From JADJSS01 sp046329815 (GTDB lineage: Bacteria > Bacteroidota > Bacteroidia > Chitinophagales > JADIYW01): a DNA stretch of 64,000 nt. Positions 61,047 to 64,000 of this stretch are shown here, piece after piece (position 1 is the first letter of the stretch; the number at the start of each line of letters is the position of its first letter). A program made the position numbers and the translations under genes. Below the pieces are notes generated by a model. That model did no database searches, had not been told where the DNA came from, and saw only the letters and a program-made list of their open reading frames with translations. Location of the stretch: assembly GCA_046329815.1 (NCBI GenBank), contig JAXLTY010000001.1, positions 434,001 to 498,000 of the forward strand. Reading direction: 5' to 3'.

Positions 61047-61180
61047 GTTTTATAGTTTTTGCACATCAAAAATAAACAATGGTCATTCAACGGCATTAAA
61101 TAGTTGACAACTGTGTCTGATATCTTAATAAGTGTATTTAGGTGTGAACAAATGCGTGCATTATTTTTAATAAACGTAAT

Positions 61181-61927
61181 CTATTTTGAAAATAGAGCAA
61201 AAAAATCGTTCCTTCTGCGCGCGGCAATTTCCAACTCTTTACCGTCACGCATAATGACACTGCCGCTTCTGCCTTTCTGCAATTTATCAATATGTTTGAT
61301 GTTAACGATATGACCGTGATGTATGCGAAAGAAAAAATCGGAAGGCAACATGTCTTCAAACTCTTTTAAATTTTTAGATGCATAGTATCGTTTATTGTTT
61401 ACAAGATGAATAAAAGTATAGCTGCCATCTGCAATACAATAACTGATATCGTTTATTTTTATTAAGTGCTGTTCGTTATTGTCTGTTAAGATGATACGTT
61501 GTTCGTTCGCATTTTCAACCTTTAAATTCTGTTTCAGCAAAACATAATTCTGCGCGTTGGTCTTTTCTGTTATGCGTTGTTCCGCGCGTACGATCGCATC
61601 TTGTAACTGTGTGATGTTTACCGGTTTTAGTAAATAATCAATAGAAGCATATTTGAAAGCAGTAATCGCGTATTGATTGTATGCAGTAATAAAAATGACT
61701 TCAAAATTAATTTCGTCTAAAGAATTTAATAAATCAAAACCATTACCGTAAGGCATTTCAACATCTAAAAAAACGAGCTGCGGTTTTACGGAAAGTATTA
61801 ACGAACTCGCGTTGATGATATTGTCTGCAGTGCCAATGATCTGAACATTCCTGCAGTAATCATTAATTATTTTCTGCATAGTAGAAACGCTTTTTTGTTC
61901 GTCATCTACAATTATTGCCGTGATCAT
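61181..61927 (-). CDS. LytTR-family response regulator
   Basis: A 248-residue regulator. The receiver domain (1-120) has the acidic pair DDEQ, phosphoacceptor D55 in LVFLDVEMPYGNG, and the switch Lys in YLLKPVNITQLQ. The LytTR DNA-binding domain (about 150-245) has DISYCIADGSYTFIHLVNNK and FFRIHHGHIVNIKHIDKLQK. It is encoded immediately after the sensor kinase and its ATG overlaps the original kinase stop (ATGA), so the two were translationally coupled. Confidence 0.95.
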   Translation of the reverse strand: MITAIIVDDEQKSVSTMQKIINDYCRNVQIIGTADNIINASSLILSVKPQLVFLDVEMPYGNGFDLLNSLDEINFEVIFITAYNQYAITAFKYASIDYLLKPVNITQLQDAIVRAEQRITEKTNAQNYVLLKQNLKVENANEQRIILTDNNEQHLIKINDISYCIADGSYTFIHLVNNKRYYASKNLKEFEDMLPSDFFFRIHHGHIVNIKHIDKLQKGRSGSVIMRDGKELEIAARRRNDFFALFSK

Positions 61928-62163
61928 ATTTCAATTGGGAATTTAAGTATTACTAATGTGCCTGACGCTTTGCCTTCGTCATCTGTCTTATCAATTATTT
62001 CGGCATTGAATTTTCTATTGGTGATAGTACTAATGAGTTCTAATCTTTTTTGAATCAAATTCATGCCTTGTGACGTATGTGTTTTGTTGGATTGTTTCTT
62101 AATATCTTGCGATGCAGTCCTTCCAATACCATTGTCTTCAATCTTGCAAACTAAATAATTATT
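61924..62163 (-). pseudogene. C-terminal end of the sensor kinase beyond an in-frame stop
   Basis: The 80 codons after the TAA at 62164-62166 continue the same frame without shift: NNYLVCKIEDNGIGRTASQD (G1 box DNGIG), then SQGMNLIQKRLELISTITNR and GTLVILKFPIEI. They end at a TGA overlapping the regulator start. The kinase frame was therefore cut by one nonsense codon, probably from AAA, GAA or CAA. Confidence 0.88.
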
Positions 62164-63837
62164 TTACTTTTCAAAATTGATTGATAACTTTCCATTTTTT
62201 TCTAAATAACACAAACCATGCACAATGGCATTTTCTGCAAACGGCTGAATAATCATCGGCAATATTTGCGTATCAAATACATTTACACTTGGCGCACAAT
62301 TTATTTCATACGTAAATTTATTTTCGAAACGCATTTGCTCTAAAGTCAGATAACTTTTCAGGTAATCTATTTCGTGTTGTAAGTCAATTGCATGCAGTTG
62401 GTTATTTTCCATTGTTTTTCGCATCAGCGTAGCAAATTCCGATAAATATTTATTCGCAGCAATTACATCATTATGTACAATGTAATGCTGAATAGAATTC
62501 AGGCAATTGAAAATAAAATGCGGATTCATTTGCGCGCGGTATTGCTGTTGTTCCAATTCCATGCGTTCCAACTTGGTCTTAAAATTATTTTGTCTGGTGT
62601 AAAATATCGCGATTAAAATAATGATTAATGCCAGCGACAAAGCACCATATAACCAAAACAGATTTCTCACAATGGTATATTTTTGTTCCGTTACTTTCTT
62701 TTGCAATGAAGCATTTTTAAAAGCAATTTCTTTTGTTTCAAATTTAACAGTCAGCTCTTCAATAGTTTTCATTTTTTCTTCATTCATTAATGAATCAGAA
62801 AACGTGATGAATGCTTCTTTGTGTTTATAAGCTCTCTCGAAATCTTTTTTATTAATGTATAAATTCGCTAAGCTCTCATGTATGTTAGCCAAGTCTAAAA
62901 AGCTGTTCATTTCTTCTGCCATTGGCAATGCTTTCATTAAATACTTTTCAGCCAGATCATTTTTACCTTTCGTTACATAAATCTGACCTAAGTTGTATAA
63001 AATTGTAGTTTCGCTATACTTATGTTTATAGTACTCACATTGCTCCAACGCCAGTAAATAATATCGTTCAGCATCATCTATTCTTTCCATTTCATTATAA
63101 CACCTGCCGATGTTATTATAGATGCCTTCAGCGATTAAGCCTTCATTATCGTCATCAATGAGTGATTCAGCTTGCCTTAAATATTTTAATGCAGTAACAT
63201 AATCTTTTAAACCAACATGTACATTAGCAGCTGTTGAAAGGCATCTTGCCAAGGCAGTATTTGATTTTAATTTCCGCTGAATACTCAATGCTTTTTCGAT
63301 ATAAGACAATGCCTTTTGTGGTTCTTCCTTGTATGTATAGATTTCTGCCATCTCTCTGTAACATCTTGAGATACCTGAGCTGTCATTGCAATCAGTTTTT
63401 ATTTTTAAACAAGTTATACATGCATCTAATGCTTTATCATAATCACCTCTGTCATAATAAGTAGTTGACATGTTGTATAATGCGGAGCTGCGTTCTTGTT
63501 TGTACATATCTTCTTTAGCATAAGAGATCGCTTTTTGATAATAAGATATAGCTTTATCCAATTCTGATTTTTGACTATAAATTGTGCCTAACATATTATA
63601 TCCTTTTATGAATCCAAGTTTATAATTATGTTTTTCAGAAAGCTGGACTATTTTATTAGCATATTTTATAGAAGAATCTGCATTTATATTAAAACTTTCT
63701 TTTGCAATTTGAAGATATTTTTCCATCAATAAAGAATCCTGTCTGCTTGCATTTTGAGCATGAGTCTTATTTACAGATACTATTAGAATGCTTATTAAAA
63801 CAACATAACGTTTAAGATTTATAAGTCGTGATATCAT
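62164..63837 (-). CDS. TPR sensor histidine kinase (LytS-like), truncated by a premature stop
   Basis: A 557-residue product. Signal peptide ends NKTHAQ. Several TPR units follow (about 35-370: KLGFIKGYNMLGTIYSQKSE, ALKYLRQAESLIDDDNEGLI), then one membrane helix (LFWLYGALSLALIIILIAIF, about 394-413), a short coil and the His_kinase domain with MNPHFIFNCLNSIQHYIVHN. The ATPase domain keeps its N box (PMIIQPFAENAIVHGL) but the stop falls before DNGIG, so the product should not bind ATP. It probably paired with the LytTR regulator downstream. The remainder lies at 61924-62163. Confidence 0.9.
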   Translation of the reverse strand: MISRLINLKRYVVLISILIVSVNKTHAQNASRQDSLLMEKYLQIAKESFNINADSSIKYANKIVQLSEKHNYKLGFIKGYNMLGTIYSQKSELDKAISYYQKAISYAKEDMYKQERSSALYNMSTTYYDRGDYDKALDACITCLKIKTDCNDSSGISRCYREMAEIYTYKEEPQKALSYIEKALSIQRKLKSNTALARCLSTAANVHVGLKDYVTALKYLRQAESLIDDDNEGLIAEGIYNNIGRCYNEMERIDDAERYYLLALEQCEYYKHKYSETTILYNLGQIYVTKGKNDLAEKYLMKALPMAEEMNSFLDLANIHESLANLYINKKDFERAYKHKEAFITFSDSLMNEEKMKTIEELTVKFETKEIAFKNASLQKKVTEQKYTIVRNLFWLYGALSLALIIILIAIFYTRQNNFKTKLERMELEQQQYRAQMNPHFIFNCLNSIQHYIVHNDVIAANKYLSEFATLMRKTMENNQLHAIDLQHEIDYLKSYLTLEQMRFENKFTYEINCAPSVNVFDTQILPMIIQPFAENAIVHGLCYLEKNGKLSINFEK

Positions 63838-63863
63838 TTCGTAAATATATTCTGTGTTAGTAT

Positions 63864-64000
63864 TTAAATGGTTTCGGCAGGAAATTTCAGAATTACCAAT
63901 GTTCCTGATGCTTTGCCTGCTGCATTTGTTTTATCAATTATTTCAACGTCAAATTTCTTTTTAGTGATGTTACTTACCAAAGCCAGTCTTTTCTCTATCA
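63864..64000 (-). CDS. C-terminal end of a paralogous sensor kinase (5' part outside window)
   Basis: The last 44 residues of a minus-strand frame that enters from the window edge (IEKRLALVSNITKKKFDVEI, then GKASGTLVILKFPAETI). They closely match the end of the interrupted kinase next door (LIQKRLELISTITNRKFNAE and GKASGTLVILKFPIEI). It is therefore a tandem duplicate kinase gene, upstream of the truncated one. Confidence 0.85.
   Translation of the reverse strand, partial: IEKRLALVSNITKKKFDVEIIDKTNAAGKASGTLVILKFPAETI

Overview
The window looks like a chromosomal segment from a low-GC member of the phylum Bacteroidota, probably near the Chitinophagales/Sphingobacteriales. The evidence is a TonB-dependent receptor paired with a DUF4249 lipoprotein, a type IX secretion C-terminal sorting domain, many SCQK-type lipoproteins, a type III-fold arginine decarboxylase of the Bacteroidota form, and promoters that fit the Bacteroidota pattern (TTTG, about 20 bases, TAnnTTTG). 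No rRNA or tRNA gene, CRISPR array or transposase gene was seen.

Layout. 1-9 kb: DUF4249/TonB receptor pair, a lipoprotein, a SET-domain protein with a Lys/Ala tail, argS, and a second TonB receptor split by a frameshift next to a His-rich small protein. 9-27 kb: mostly housekeeping and metabolic genes (arginine decarboxylase, ammonium transporter, dihydrolipoyl dehydrogenase, M20 hydrolase, YceI, MpaB-like oxygenase, peroxiredoxin, two SRPBCC proteins, a short methylmalonyl-CoA mutase small subunit, a TolB-like/outer-membrane barrel protein), with a DUF433/DUF5615 toxin-antitoxin-like pair abutting lpdA. 27-37 kb is the accessory part: a small terminal-inverted-repeat element, a class C serine hydrolase, a complete controller/restriction/methylase locus bounded by two attC-like palindromes in inverted orientation, an 18-unit 21-bp tandem array before an unrecognised 320-residue protein, and a GIY-YIG gene between two REP-type repeat clusters. 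37-52 kb: HerA-like ATPase, surface proteins including one with a T9SS tail, PPK2, a PIN toxin pair, argH, a LysM-containing periplasmic protein, crcB, a TlpA-like protein and a phytol/dolichol-kinase-like protein. 52-58 kb: acyl-CoA carboxylase beta and alpha genes separated by an AT-rich two-gene insert that includes a BECR-type (Barnase/EndoU/ColicinE5/RelE-like) nuclease, preceded by a divergent promoter built round a perfect palindrome. 58-61 kb: seven small co-directional genes for envelope and stress-type proteins. 61-64 kb: a LytTR response regulator, a TPR sensor kinase interrupted by an in-frame stop, and the end of a paralogous kinase.

How the genes work together. The acyl-CoA carboxylase subunits and the SCP2 protein appear to share one operator and form a lipid or branched-chain acyl-CoA module; a mutase small subunit elsewhere in the window could act downstream of propionyl-CoA. 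Restriction, methylation and controller genes form a self-contained defence cassette. The sensor kinase and LytTR regulator are translationally coupled. Most other genes are single units separated by clear rho-independent terminators.
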